Shown piece after piece: positions 26,685 through 34,671 of a stretch of 64,000 bases of DNA. The stretch comes from Clostridiales bacterium (lineage in GTDB: Bacteria > Bacillota > Clostridia > Saccharofermentanales > Saccharofermentanaceae): NCBI GenBank assembly GCA_017961235.1, contig JAGCXQ010000064.1, positions 1 to 64,000 on the forward strand, read 5' to 3'. Both the position numbers and the translations under genes were made by a program. Position 1 is the stretch's first letter. Each line of letters starts with the position of its first letter. The notes beneath the pieces are model-generated. The model did no database searches. It saw only the letters and a list, made by a program, of their open reading frames with translations, and had not been told where the DNA came from.

Positions 26685-27650
26685 ATGATGGCGGACAGCA
26701 GTACGATCGAGGCATTCCGCAAGAAGCTGATTGAAAAAGGGTTTGAGGATCTGGCAAAGGATCTTCGTGAAAATGAGATCATGAAACCGCACACGTCTTT
26801 CCGTGTGGGCGGCCCGGCGCAGATCTATTCCGAACCTTCGAGAACGGAAGAGATCGTGGCGCTTTCCGATACGGCAAAAGCACTTGGCATCCCCTGTTTC
26901 CTGATGGGTAACGGTTCGAATCTGGTGATCTCGGATGAGGGTATCGATGGCCTGGTCATCCGCCTGGGGGAGAACTTTTCCACGATTTCGTCAGAAGAAG
27001 ATCCGGCTGATCCGGATGCGGTACTGGTCACCGCCGGTGCCGGCACACTTCTGATCCGTCTTTCTTCTTTCGCCGCGAAGAACTCGCTGACCGGACTGGA
27101 ATTTGCATCCGGTATCCCGGGGTCTCTGGGCGGCGCGGTATTTATGAATGCCGGGGCCTATGACCACGATATGTCCGAGGTCATCGAGAAGGTGACCGCT
27201 ATTTCTCCATCCGGAGAAGTGCGGACATGGACGAAGGACGAACTCGATCTCGGATATAGAAAGAGCTGTTTCATGGCAAATGGCGGGATCGTTTGTGAGG
27301 CGGTCCTCCGCCTGAAAAAAGGTGATGCGGAGCTTATCAATTCGCAGATCAGGACCTATACAGAGAAAAGAACGAAGTCGCAGCCGCTGAATTTCCCGAG
27401 TGCGGGAAGCATGTTCAAGCGCCCGGAAGGTCACTATACCGGAGCTCTGATCGAGCAGGCCGGACTCAAGGGCTTTTCGATAGGAGGCGCGCAGGTCTCG
27501 GAGAAACACGCGGGATTTGTCATCAATAAAGGTGACGCGACCGCGAAGGATATCGATGATCTTGTGCGGCATATCCAGAAAACGATAAAAGAGAAGTTTG
27601 ACGTCGAGCTTCAGCGTGAAGTCCGTTTTATCGGACGCGGTTTTAACTAA
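26685..27650 (+). CDS. murB: UDP-N-acetylmuramate dehydrogenase
   Basis: 321 residues. MurB reduces UDP-N-acetylglucosamine enolpyruvate to UDP-N-acetylmuramate, the second committed step of peptidoglycan synthesis. Visible motifs are TSFRVGGPAQ, the FAD-binding LMGNGSNLVISDEG, ASGIPGSLGGAVFMNAGAY and the catalytic serine region PSAGSMFKRPEG. Length and motifs fit the type IIb enzyme of Bacillota. It is 17 bases before rapZ, in one operon. Two ATG codons in a row (26685 and 26688) make the start ambiguous by one residue. Confidence 0.97.
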   Translation: MMADSSTIEAFRKKLIEKGFEDLAKDLRENEIMKPHTSFRVGGPAQIYSEPSRTEEIVALSDTAKALGIPCFLMGNGSNLVISDEGIDGLVIRLGENFSTISSEEDPADPDAVLVTAGAGTLLIRLSSFAAKNSLTGLEFASGIPGSLGGAVFMNAGAYDHDMSEVIEKVTAISPSGEVRTWTKDELDLGYRKSCFMANGGIVCEAVLRLKKGDAELINSQIRTYTEKRTKSQPLNFPSAGSMFKRPEGHYTGALIEQAGLKGFSIGGAQVSEKHAGFVINKGDATAKDIDDLVRHIQKTIKEKFDVELQREVRFIGRGFN

Positions 27651-27667
27651 TTGGCAGGAGGAACGAA

Positions 27668-28567
27668 ATGGATCTGATAATTCTTACCGGCATGTCCGGA
27701 GCGGGAAAGAGCCAGGCGGCAAATTTTCTGGAGGATCAGGGATACTTCTGTATCGATAATCTTCCGCCGATGGTCCTTCCGGAACTGGTCAAGACATTTC
27801 TGAAAGGCCAGGGCGGCGAGGGTTTTGCGATCGACCGTCTCGCTTTCGTGGTAGATTGCCGCAGTAATGAATATCTTAAGGGCTTCGGAAAAGCGATCAA
27901 CGAGATCAAGAATCTCGGCTGCCCGTACCGTATCATTTTCCTTGAGGCCAACGATCAGGTCCTGATCAGCCGCTACCGCCAGACCCGCCGCAAACACCCG
28001 CTGTCGGCAGGTCTCTCTCTGGTCGAAGCGATCGAGAAGGAAAGAAACCTCATGCGCGGCATCCGTGCCCGTGCGACACATGTCATCGACACATCCCTGA
28101 TCGCGCTTCCTGCGCTTCGCGAAGAGATCCTGAATATCATCGAAGTCGAAGACGAAAACTCGATGGATATCCATATCGAGTCGTTCGGCTTTAAGTACGG
28201 CATCCCGGGAGACAGCGACATCACCTGTGATGTGCGTTTCCTGCCGAATCCGTTTTATATCCCGGAGCTTAAGATGCTCTGCGGTAAGGATCAGCCGATC
28301 ATTGATTTCCTGGAAGAGCATCCGGAGACCGAGCAGTATTATGAAAAGAAGATGGATCTTCTGTGCTTCTCGATCCCGTTTTATATCCGTGAAGGAAAGG
28401 CCCGTCTCTCGATCGGAGTCGGCTGTACCGGCGGACGTCACCGCTCGGTATATATGGCGGAACGCCTGTATAACGGTCTGAAGGAGAAGGGCTACCGTGT
28501 TTCCATCCATCACAGGGATATCGAAAAGGATCCGCGCTACCAGCCTCTCGAGGAAAAGAAGTCATGA
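27668..28567 (+). CDS. rapZ: RapZ/YvcJ nucleotide-binding protein
   Basis: 299 residues. Walker A GMSGAGKSQAA at the N-terminus, the VVDCRS segment, and the C-terminal domain with VGCTGGRHRSVYMAERL identify the RapZ/YvcJ family. In enterobacteria RapZ guides RNase E to a small RNA; in Bacillota the homologue binds GTP/ATP and its role is less clear. It overlaps whiA by four bases (ATGA). The gluconeogenesis factor gene yvcK, which often sits between rapZ and whiA, is missing here. Confidence 0.96.
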   Translation: MDLIILTGMSGAGKSQAANFLEDQGYFCIDNLPPMVLPELVKTFLKGQGGEGFAIDRLAFVVDCRSNEYLKGFGKAINEIKNLGCPYRIIFLEANDQVLISRYRQTRRKHPLSAGLSLVEAIEKERNLMRGIRARATHVIDTSLIALPALREEILNIIEVEDENSMDIHIESFGFKYGIPGDSDITCDVRFLPNPFYIPELKMLCGKDQPIIDFLEEHPETEQYYEKKMDLLCFSIPFYIREGKARLSIGVGCTGGRHRSVYMAERLYNGLKEKGYRVSIHHRDIEKDPRYQPLEEKKS

Positions 28568-29460
28568 CAAGGAATCCGTATTCCCAGAATATTAAGGAAC
28601 AGATCCTGAAGATCACCTATAAGAATGAAGAGGAATGGTCCGCTGAAATGGCGGCCATTTGTCTCTGTACCGGGTATTCCTGTGACCGCGAGAAGAATCA
28701 GGCCAGAGTGATCTGCACAAGTGAGGATGTCGCCCGGCGTCTGATGATCGATTGCGGAAAGAGCGGAACCGGAATGAGCTGCGAGGGCCCGGAAAAGGTG
28801 GGGCGGCGAGGCGGAAGTATCTTTGAAGTGCTTTTCCCGGCGGCGGAATTTGAGTCCTTCATTACCGATTATTCGCTCCCGGATACGATCACGGAGAAGA
28901 TCTCGTCGTCTGAGTCCCTGCGCCGTGCGATGATGCGGGGCGCATTCCTGGCAAGAGGTTCGATGAGCGATCCGAACCGCACCTACCGGATCGAGATCCT
29001 CTGCAAGACGGATGCTTTTGTAAAGATGCTGATCCTTCTTCTTCATGCGGAGAATATCCGCCCGATGACGCGCGTGCTGGATGTGACGTGGTCGATCTAC
29101 TTCAAGCGCCACGATGAGATCTGCGATTTCCTGGTCATTCTCGGCGCGCCGAACCTGATGATGGAACTTCAGAATATCCGTGTGCAGCACGATGTCAATT
29201 CGACTGTGACGAGAAGTGTCAATCTTGATAACTGGACCGTGAAGCTCCAGGCCGAAGCAAGTGCCAAGCGGACAAAACAGCTGGAGGAACTGCTGAAGTC
29301 CGACAAGGCGGCGCGCATTCCCAGGGAGCTTCTGGAGGTCGCGAAAGTGCATATCGATAACCCGGGATTATCTCTTACGGAGCTCGGAAGGCTCATGGAT
29401 CCTCCGATCTCGAAGTCCGGAATGAATCATCGTCTGAAGAAACTTCTGGATTATCTATGA
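28564..29460 (+). CDS. whiA: WhiA-family DNA-binding protein
   Basis: 298 residues with the two-part WhiA plan: an N-terminal domain related to LAGLIDADG homing endonucleases (MRGAFLARGSMSDPNRTYRIEI) and a C-terminal helix-turn-helix (LLEVAKVHIDNPGLSLTELGRLMDPPISKSGMNHRLKKL). WhiA controls sporulation in actinobacteria, while in Bacillota it is linked to cell division and chromosome segregation. The gene is the last of the hprK group. Confidence 0.96.
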   Translation: MTRNPYSQNIKEQILKITYKNEEEWSAEMAAICLCTGYSCDREKNQARVICTSEDVARRLMIDCGKSGTGMSCEGPEKVGRRGGSIFEVLFPAAEFESFITDYSLPDTITEKISSSESLRRAMMRGAFLARGSMSDPNRTYRIEILCKTDAFVKMLILLLHAENIRPMTRVLDVTWSIYFKRHDEICDFLVILGAPNLMMELQNIRVQHDVNSTVTRSVNLDNWTVKLQAEASAKRTKQLEELLKSDKAARIPRELLEVAKVHIDNPGLSLTELGRLMDPPISKSGMNHRLKKLLDYL

Positions 29461-29565
29461 TTTATCCTCTTTTTTCCTTTATTTTTTCCGTTTCTATCCT
29501 GCATTGACGTGTATAGAATGAGTTTAATGGGGTTTCAGAGAAAATAAAGGATGATGGAGGCATAA

Positions 29566-30339
29566 ATGAGCGGCGTGAGCGAGAAAAATATTTTTTCCCG
29601 TTTGTCCATACGGAGCAGGCTGTTGCGCATCGCGGCAGCCCTGATTGCTTTTGCGGGCATGGTCATTTCCTTCGTTTTCTTCATCCGGTATGAAGTGATG
29701 ATCTTCCTGATCTGCGGGATCGTATGCGTCCTGCTCACTGCACTGTCAATCGCTTCTCTTTTTCGAAAGGCAGAACGACATGAACTGATGATCTCCCTGT
29801 GTCTGGTGATCGTAGTCGTTATGGTCGTCGTGCTGTCGATACGTTTCCCATGGGAGATATCCTCCAATCATCTTCATTCATATAAGAAGAATATGAAGTA
29901 TCTTTCCGAAAAGCACTTTTCCACGCTGTTTTTTCCGCAGATTCTTCCGGAAGACGTCTCAAAGTATAAGATGGAGTTTTACCCGGATACTTTTGGAGAA
30001 GAAAGTTATCTCTGTGTCTCATATAATTGCAGCAAGGATGCACTCGACACATACGAGAGCGAGGCCCAGAAGTTTTCCGTTGTCTCTCCGCTTTCTCTGG
30101 AAGAAGCGATGTCTGAGGATCTTGATGAGAAGGTCGAGGAGCAGATCGCAGAGAGTCTGGGCGTAGAGACCGAAGAACTGGTGTTCCAGCTGAAGTTCGC
30201 CTTCCCGAAGGATATCGAGAAACACAGCAATGCCAGGATCTATATCCTCGCCTGTGAAAATGACTGGAGCCATCCCAAGACGGAAGCGGTCATGATCGAC
30301 ACCGATACCGGATGGGTATGCTTCTCCAAACTGTTCTGA
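29566..30339 (+). CDS. Hypothetical two-TM membrane protein
   Basis: 257 residues of unknown family. Two or three membrane helices lie in the first 90 residues (about 25-45, 48-65 and 75-93). The rest is an acidic soluble domain that contains an E-rich helix (SLEEAMSEDLDEKVEEQIAESLG) and ends with VMIDTDTGWVCFSKLF. No known motif is recognised. It is followed by a strong terminator and preceded by a 105-base spacer, so it is probably monocistronic. Confidence 0.65.
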   Translation: MSGVSEKNIFSRLSIRSRLLRIAAALIAFAGMVISFVFFIRYEVMIFLICGIVCVLLTALSIASLFRKAERHELMISLCLVIVVVMVVVLSIRFPWEISSNHLHSYKKNMKYLSEKHFSTLFFPQILPEDVSKYKMEFYPDTFGEESYLCVSYNCSKDALDTYESEAQKFSVVSPLSLEEAMSEDLDEKVEEQIAESLGVETEELVFQLKFAFPKDIEKHSNARIYILACENDWSHPKTEAVMIDTDTGWVCFSKLF

Positions 30340-30342
30340 TCG

Positions 30343-30380
30343 GCGCGCTCCGGCGGGATCCCGCGTCGGAGCGTTTTTTT
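30343..30380 (+). terminator. Rho-independent terminator
   Basis: GCGCTCCG and CGGAGCG, with an inner GCGGGATCCCGC hairpin, form an extended stem followed by seven T, immediately after the hypothetical membrane protein gene. Confidence 0.92.
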
Positions 30381-30433
30381 CTAATTCGCAGATATCTCCA
30401 CTTTCAGTTTCTGTATTACGCGATAGGGGACTA

Positions 30434-30480
30434 TTGACATATAGTTCAATACCAACTTATAATCAGTATTGTTGAATGTA
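30434..30480 (+). promoter_or_regulatory. Promoter with candidate PadR operator
   Basis: TTGACA (30434-30439) and TATAAT (30458-30463) are 18 bases apart, a near-consensus sigma-A promoter. TTCAATAC (30446-30453) and GTATTGTTGAA (30467-30477) form an imperfect inverted repeat around the -10 box. The position suits repression by the PadR-like protein encoded by the first gene of the transcript. Confidence 0.65.
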
Positions 30481-30538
30481 TAGTACCTAACTAAACACAG
30501 TATATACAGAAATAGAAAGAAAAAGGAGGAAGTCAGTC

Positions 30539-30856
30539 ATGAATGTTCAGTTCAAAAAAGGCGTGCTCGATCTTTGTGTCCTGGCGATGCTCAATGACAG
30601 CGACCGCTATGGATACGAACTTGCCAGCACTCTTTCTGAGATCATCATGATCTCGGACGGCACCGTATATCCGCTTCTTCGGAAACTTGCGTCCGATGGC
30701 CTTGTGGCTTCATATCTTCAGGAGTCACAGAGCGGACCGCCGCGGAAATACTACAGCCTCACAGCGATGGGCAAGATCCGTCTTGCTGAGCTCCTCGAGG
30801 ACTGGAATAACTTTACAGCAAGTGTAAATAAGATCGTAGGAGGGAAAAGCGTATGA
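30539..30856 (+). CDS. PadR-family transcriptional regulator
   Basis: 105 residues, a short PadR of the type with one winged-helix domain and a short dimerisation helix. Seen: KGVLDLCVLAMLNDSDRYGYELAS, TVYPLLRKLASDGLVASY and PPRKYYSLTAMGKIRLAELLEDW. It has AAAGGAGGAAG before the ATG and overlaps the DUF1700 gene by four bases. The arrangement PadR followed by DUF1700 and a small membrane protein is widespread in Bacillota and is usually autoregulated, often in response to envelope stress. Confidence 0.93.
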   Translation: MNVQFKKGVLDLCVLAMLNDSDRYGYELASTLSEIIMISDGTVYPLLRKLASDGLVASYLQESQSGPPRKYYSLTAMGKIRLAELLEDWNNFTASVNKIVGGKSV

Positions 30857-31683
30857 ATAAAAGAGAATATCTTTCTGCGCTTGAAGCGCAGCTGAAAAGA
30901 CTTCCTTCCGATGATGTGAAGGAGATCGTAAAAGAGTTTGATGCTCACTTCGACATCGCTTCTTCCGAGGGAAAGTCTGAGGAAGAGACCGCTGCGAAGC
31001 TGGGTTCTCCGGAAGAAGTTGCGAAGTATTATCTCGGAGACAGTGTCCCGGATTTCGATGTTGCTTCCGCAGGTGCGGCCGTACCGCCGCCGTTCCCGAT
31101 CATTCCGGTAAAGACCGGCATGGTCATCGACCGTGGCATCGGCCCGCAGACCGCAGCAGGATTTGCAAACGGCAGATATGCGAAGCCGGTCGTAAATACC
31201 CCGCCGAAGGCGGAGCCGGCCAATGTTCCTTTTGCCCATACCGGTGCAAAAGAGAAAGAAACCTACTCCGAACCGATCCGTCAGGGAAAGAAAGAGTACA
31301 CACTTCCGGATTATTCGCAGTATCCGTCTAAGGGCGGTAAGCATCCGGAACCGGCGGCGAAAGAACATAACCTGGCATTTGCTATCCTGTTCACGATCTT
31401 CGTATTCGTTCCCCTCTGGATCATCGCACTGGGACTTCTGGTCCTTCTGATCGGACTTCCCGTGGTTCAGGGTTTAATGTCCGGAGTTCTGTTCTCATGG
31501 GTACCGGGAATGTGCTCCGGAGTGGCAGGTACAGTCTGCATGGCGATCAGCCTCGCCTTCGCAGCGGTCGCATTTGTCTTCGTAGCATACTTCGCGATCA
31601 AGGGATTCATACTCGGAACAGTCCACTACTTCCGCTATATCTTTAAGATCAACAGCGGCAGTAAGGAAGGAGGCAACGCATGA
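30853..31683 (+). CDS. DUF1700 membrane protein
   Basis: 276 residues. The N-terminal 60 residues (MNKREYLSALEAQLKRLPSD...GSPEEVAKYYLGD) are the DUF1700 helical domain. A Pro/Gly/Ala-rich linker of about 100 residues follows, then three membrane helices in the last 100 residues with a short basic tail. The function of DUF1700 is not established; proteins of this kind usually accompany PadR regulators. It overlaps both neighbours by four bases. Confidence 0.88.
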   Translation: MNKREYLSALEAQLKRLPSDDVKEIVKEFDAHFDIASSEGKSEEETAAKLGSPEEVAKYYLGDSVPDFDVASAGAAVPPPFPIIPVKTGMVIDRGIGPQTAAGFANGRYAKPVVNTPPKAEPANVPFAHTGAKEKETYSEPIRQGKKEYTLPDYSQYPSKGGKHPEPAAKEHNLAFAILFTIFVFVPLWIIALGLLVLLIGLPVVQGLMSGVLFSWVPGMCSGVAGTVCMAISLAFAAVAFVFVAYFAIKGFILGTVHYFRYIFKINSGSKEGGNA

Positions 31684-32156
31684 AAAACAGAACAGCAGTC
31701 GCTATCGTAATCATGGCCGTAAGCTTCGCCCTTTCCATTACATTCCTTTTCATCAGCCTGGGATTCTATGCACTGACAGGAACGAAAGAAGTGGCAGAAC
31801 GTATCTACACCGGAGACTGGGATGACCTCCGTGAGAGATTCGATGTTATCGATGTCGGTGACAAGAGTGTGCGTATCGATGCGAAGAATCTGCACATCGT
31901 AGTCGATGACCTCGGTGTAGATGTGGAGATCCTGGGGATCAAAGTCAAGACGAGAGATGAGGATGAGGCTAAGGCCAGAGAAGAAGCTGAAAAACTGAAA
32001 GAAGAAATTAAGAAGCTCGAAGAGCAGAAAGAAGAAGCCGAGAAGAAGGCTTCTGAGGAGAAAGCCCCTGAGGAGAAGGCTCCCGAGGAGACGGCGCCTG
32101 AACCGAAGGATCACGGCGGAAGAGGTCACGACAGACATCATCATAGGCCGAACTGA
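31680..32156 (+). CDS. Small membrane protein with Glu/Lys-rich tail
   Basis: 158 residues. One membrane helix (about residues 5-28) is followed by an outside or inside domain with short strands (FDVIDVGDKSVRIDAKNLHIVVDDLGVDVEILGIKV), then a coiled-coil segment EEAEKLKEEIKKLEEQKEEAEKK, a repeat of EEKAPEE/EETAPE, and a His/Arg-rich end GGRGHDRHHHRPN. The last part may bind metal. It is the third gene of the PadR operon. In related operons a DUF4097-type adhesin is found here, and the central strands may be a remnant of that type. Confidence 0.7.
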   Translation: MKNRTAVAIVIMAVSFALSITFLFISLGFYALTGTKEVAERIYTGDWDDLRERFDVIDVGDKSVRIDAKNLHIVVDDLGVDVEILGIKVKTRDEDEAKAREEAEKLKEEIKKLEEQKEEAEKKASEEKAPEEKAPEETAPEPKDHGGRGHDRHHHRPN

Positions 32157-32308
32157 TAAAAGTCGTAACAGATCCTAAATCGAAGGAAAAGCAGGAAAAA
32201 GAAACTGAAACGGGAGAGGAGATGTCGGATGACATCTCCTTTCTTTTTATGTGTGAACCGGGGCCTCTGATTTTTCGGAAAGACTGTGTCCATCAGATAG
32301 AAAAAATC

Positions 32309-32337
32309 TTGACAGAGCCCGTATTTCGCGTAATAAT
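32309..32337 (+). promoter_or_regulatory. Promoter of the T-box-paaK transcript
   Basis: TTGACA (32309-32314) is followed after 16-17 bases by TAATAAT (32331-32337). The predicted start of transcription near 32344 lies just before the T-box stem I. Confidence 0.75.
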
Positions 32338-32354
32338 CTGTTTAACGGAAAAAT

Positions 32355-32650
32355 GCTATGACGGAGAAGAGTAGCGGTCAGAGGTCGTACAGGGCGTGCG
32401 GGCGGAAGAATTGAGAGCCTGCATACGAAAGAAGATCAGTCGAAGTTCCCTCCCGAGCAGATCTGCAGAACGCAGGAAAGTCCTGCAAGTAGGTGGATAC
32501 GGATGAGCCCGCCGTTACCTGGGGCAGGGACTGATAGGTCCTGATGAGCGCGAGTGCTTTTCAAGAAGAAAAGACTCGAAAATGGGTGGTACCGCGAGAT
32601 AAGAGATTTCGTCCCATTGCTGTTGGATAGACGGCAATGGGATTTTTTGT
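32355..32650 (+). promoter_or_regulatory. T-box riboswitch leader, apparent Phe (UUC) specifier
   Basis: A complete T-box leader. The T-box element TGGGTGGTACCGCG is at 32583-32596. The terminator TCCCATTGC...GGCAATGGGA followed by TTTTTT is at 32612-32648. Stem I covers about 32360-32460: it has the AGTA motif near 32370, an AG bulge, TCGTA/TACGA and CAGG/CCTG helices, and on the 3' side CGAA-G-TTC-C, the layout CGAA-N-specifier known from glyQS-type leaders. The specifier is therefore TTC (32446-32448), phenylalanine. Uncharged tRNA-Phe would stabilise the antiterminator and allow transcription of the ligase gene 34 bases downstream. The T-box call is certain; the specifier is read by hand folding. 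Confidence 0.93.
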
Positions 32651-32683
32651 TGCCGTCAACGATGCGAAAGGCAGGTATGAAAA

Positions 32684-34006
32684 ATGAGAAAAGAAGTGAA
32701 CTCATGGATCTACGATCCTAAGGCAGAGTGCATGTCGGAGGAAGAGCGTGCACAAGTTCAGAGCGAGCGCCTGATCAAGTGCGTGAACCGTATGTGGGAG
32801 CACGTACCGTACTACAGGAAGCGCATGGAAGAAAAGGGCGTCGAGCCGGGCGACATCAAGAGCGTCGAGGATCTCCCGAAACTCCCGTTTACTGATAAAT
32901 TCGACTTCAGAGATAACTATCCATTCGGAACACTGGCAGTACCGAGACAGGAACTGGTCCGCGTACATGCTTCTTCCGGTACGACCGGTAAGATGAAGGT
33001 CGTCGGTTATACAGCAAATGACGTTAAGCTCTGGAACTCCGTACTGTGCCGTGCGATGGCAAGAGCCGGTGTCCAGAAGGGTGACCTCGTACACATCGCT
33101 TATGGTTACGGTCTCTTCACAGGCGGCCTTGGCCCACATTATGCCTGCGCGGATATGGGATGCGTTGCACTTCCGGTTTCCGGCGGTAATACGGCAAGAC
33201 AGATCACGATCCTTCGTGAGTGGAAGCCGGAAGTTCTGATGTGCACACCGACCTATGCACTTCATATCGCTGACCAGCTCGAAGCTGCCGGCATCGACAA
33301 GAGCGAACTCAATCTCCGCTGCGGTATCTTCGGCGCGGAGGCATGGACGATCGAGATGAGAGATCAGATCGAAGAAAAGCTCGGCCTTCGTGCTTTCGAT
33401 ATCTATGGTCTTACTGAGATCTGCGGACCTGGTGTAGGATGCTCCTGCGATAAGTCCGACCTGATCCACATCGAAGCAGACCACTTCATCCCGGAGATCG
33501 TTGATCCGGAGACAGGCGAGCCTCTCCCGGACGGAGAACTCGGCGAACTCGTATTCTCCTCCATCTCGAAGGAAGGCGTACCGCTCCTGCGTTATAACAC
33601 ACACGACCTGACACGCCTTTACCACGGCAAGTGTGAGTGCGGACGTACCACACCGAAGATCGAGAAGGTAACCGGACGTGCCGACGACATGATGATCATC
33701 CGCGGCGTTAACGTATTCCCGTCCCAGATCGAAGCTGTTCTCCTTGCACATAGTGAGGTTGAACCGCACTACATGATCTACCTTGACCGTGTACAGAACC
33801 TCGATAGAATGACCGTTAAGGTCGAGATGACACCTTCCTTCTTCTCCGACTCCATCCGTGAGATCGAAAAGACAGAGAGAATGCTCGAAGGCGAGATTGC
33901 ATCCATGACCGGTATCCACGCGAAGATTAAGCTCTGCGAGCCGAGAAGTCTTCCGAGATCTGAGGGAAAGATGAAGCGAGTCATCGACGAGCGTTTCAGC
34001 AAATAA
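32684..34006 (+). CDS. paaK: Phenylacetate-CoA ligase
   Basis: 440 residues of the phenylacetate-CoA ligase branch of the ANL adenylating enzymes. Seen: the P-loop-like VHASSGTTGKMKVVGYT, the FDIYGLTEICGPGV motif that binds the adenylate, LRYNTHDLTRLY, and the hinge TGRADDMMIIRGVNVFPSQIE. It makes aryl-CoA thioesters from arylacetates with ATP and CoA. In many anaerobes this enzyme works with indolepyruvate:ferredoxin oxidoreductase to build aromatic amino acids from arylacetates. The Phe T-box in front fits a biosynthetic, not a catabolic, role. No oxidoreductase genes are next to it. Confidence 0.95.
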   Translation: MRKEVNSWIYDPKAECMSEEERAQVQSERLIKCVNRMWEHVPYYRKRMEEKGVEPGDIKSVEDLPKLPFTDKFDFRDNYPFGTLAVPRQELVRVHASSGTTGKMKVVGYTANDVKLWNSVLCRAMARAGVQKGDLVHIAYGYGLFTGGLGPHYACADMGCVALPVSGGNTARQITILREWKPEVLMCTPTYALHIADQLEAAGIDKSELNLRCGIFGAEAWTIEMRDQIEEKLGLRAFDIYGLTEICGPGVGCSCDKSDLIHIEADHFIPEIVDPETGEPLPDGELGELVFSSISKEGVPLLRYNTHDLTRLYHGKCECGRTTPKIEKVTGRADDMMIIRGVNVFPSQIEAVLLAHSEVEPHYMIYLDRVQNLDRMTVKVEMTPSFFSDSIREIEKTERMLEGEIASMTGIHAKIKLCEPRSLPRSEGKMKRVIDERFSK

Positions 34007-34017
34007 TTAAGCTCAAT

Positions 34018-34105
34018 CAAAAAAGAGAGGACACGTCTCCTGCGGCTTCAAACAGTTTGCTTGCGCAAAACTTGCCGCACGAAGAGGTGTCCTCTCTTTT
34101 TTTGT
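34018..34105 (+). terminator. Long-stem terminator after paaK
   Basis: AAAAAAGAGAGGACAC (34019-34034) pairs with GTGTCCTCTCTTTTTTT (34087-34103). The loop of about 50 bases contains smaller hairpins, including TTTGCTTGCGCAAA. The hairpin is the first member of a degenerate repeat array that fills the spacer. Confidence 0.8.
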
Positions 34106-34300
34106 AAGATAATTTGCTGAAACGCTCGTCTGGGGGCAAAACTCGCCGCTCGGAGAGTTCCCTTTCTCTTTTCTTTTTCATTGGAGAATTACTTCTTGAA
34201 ACTTTTCTTTCGGGGAGGACTCACCGCCAGGAGCTTTTTGTTTCTCTTCTTTTTGCTTAGTTTGCTGAAACGCTCGTCTGGGGGCATAATTCGTCGTTTT
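34045..34300 (+). repeat. Degenerate tandem repeat array, about 70 bp unit
   Basis: Four decayed copies start near 34045, 34115, 34196 and 34263. Each holds a GAAAC-type start, then GGGG or GCGC, CTC-CCGC, and a pyrimidine-rich TTCTCTTTTTT end. Copies 2 and 4 share TTTGCTGAAACGCTCGTCTG (34113 and 34261) exactly. The first 18 of these bases are the reverse complement of the 3' end of paaK (33986-34003). No gene is seen here; it may be terminator-derived sequence copied by slippage. Confidence 0.75.
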
Positions 34301-34451
34301 TTTGAATTCGAAGAAAACGACGTATTTTTGAGGGTGCTTTTACGTCGGAAATAAGAAATCGGGCGATCTGACGTATTTTTGAAGAGCTTTTTGCGTCGTA
34401 TTTCTTATTTCCCGGAAACCGACGTATTTGAGGAGCTTTTTTTACGTCGTT
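34290..34451 (+). repeat. Three interspersed 30-bp repeats with inverted CGACGTA/TACGTCG ends
   Basis: Units at about 34317-34348, 34369-34399 and 34420-34451 have the form ACGTATTTTTGA-(N)-GCTTTTTACGTCG, so each can form a short hairpin, spaced about 51 bases apart. A related palindrome TCGTCGTTTT...AAAACGACG lies at 34290-34323. Nothing protein-coding is supported in 34301-34671. A TATAAT (about 34605) near the end may be the promoter of the next gene. Confidence 0.75.
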
Positions 34452-34671
34452 TTCGCCGCCTCCCGATGTTTCGACGTAAGCCATACGTCTCGAACTGGAA
34501 AAGCACTTGTCCTTCATCATCCGGAAGACCCCTTTTTGCAGATGGTACTGCAAATAGGCAAGTGTATTTTGGACCGGGTGGTCTCGATTTTGGCAAATAG
34601 TAAAGTTATAATGACTTTTATACGGGGGAGGCGGTTTGGTAGCTGCCTCGCGTATGAAGGGAGCAAGGGAA

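Noticed and set aside
32431..32436. GAA (Glu) as the T-box specifier after ACGAAA
   Set aside because: That position falls in the helix between AG bulge and specifier loop when GGTC pairs with GATC. The later CGAA-G-TTC fits the loop opposite AGTA and agrees with the gene regulated.
34257..34600. Short open frames in the repeat-rich spacer
   Set aside because: They have no ribosome sites, cross the repeat units and encode Arg/Lys/Ser-rich sequence without any family resemblance.
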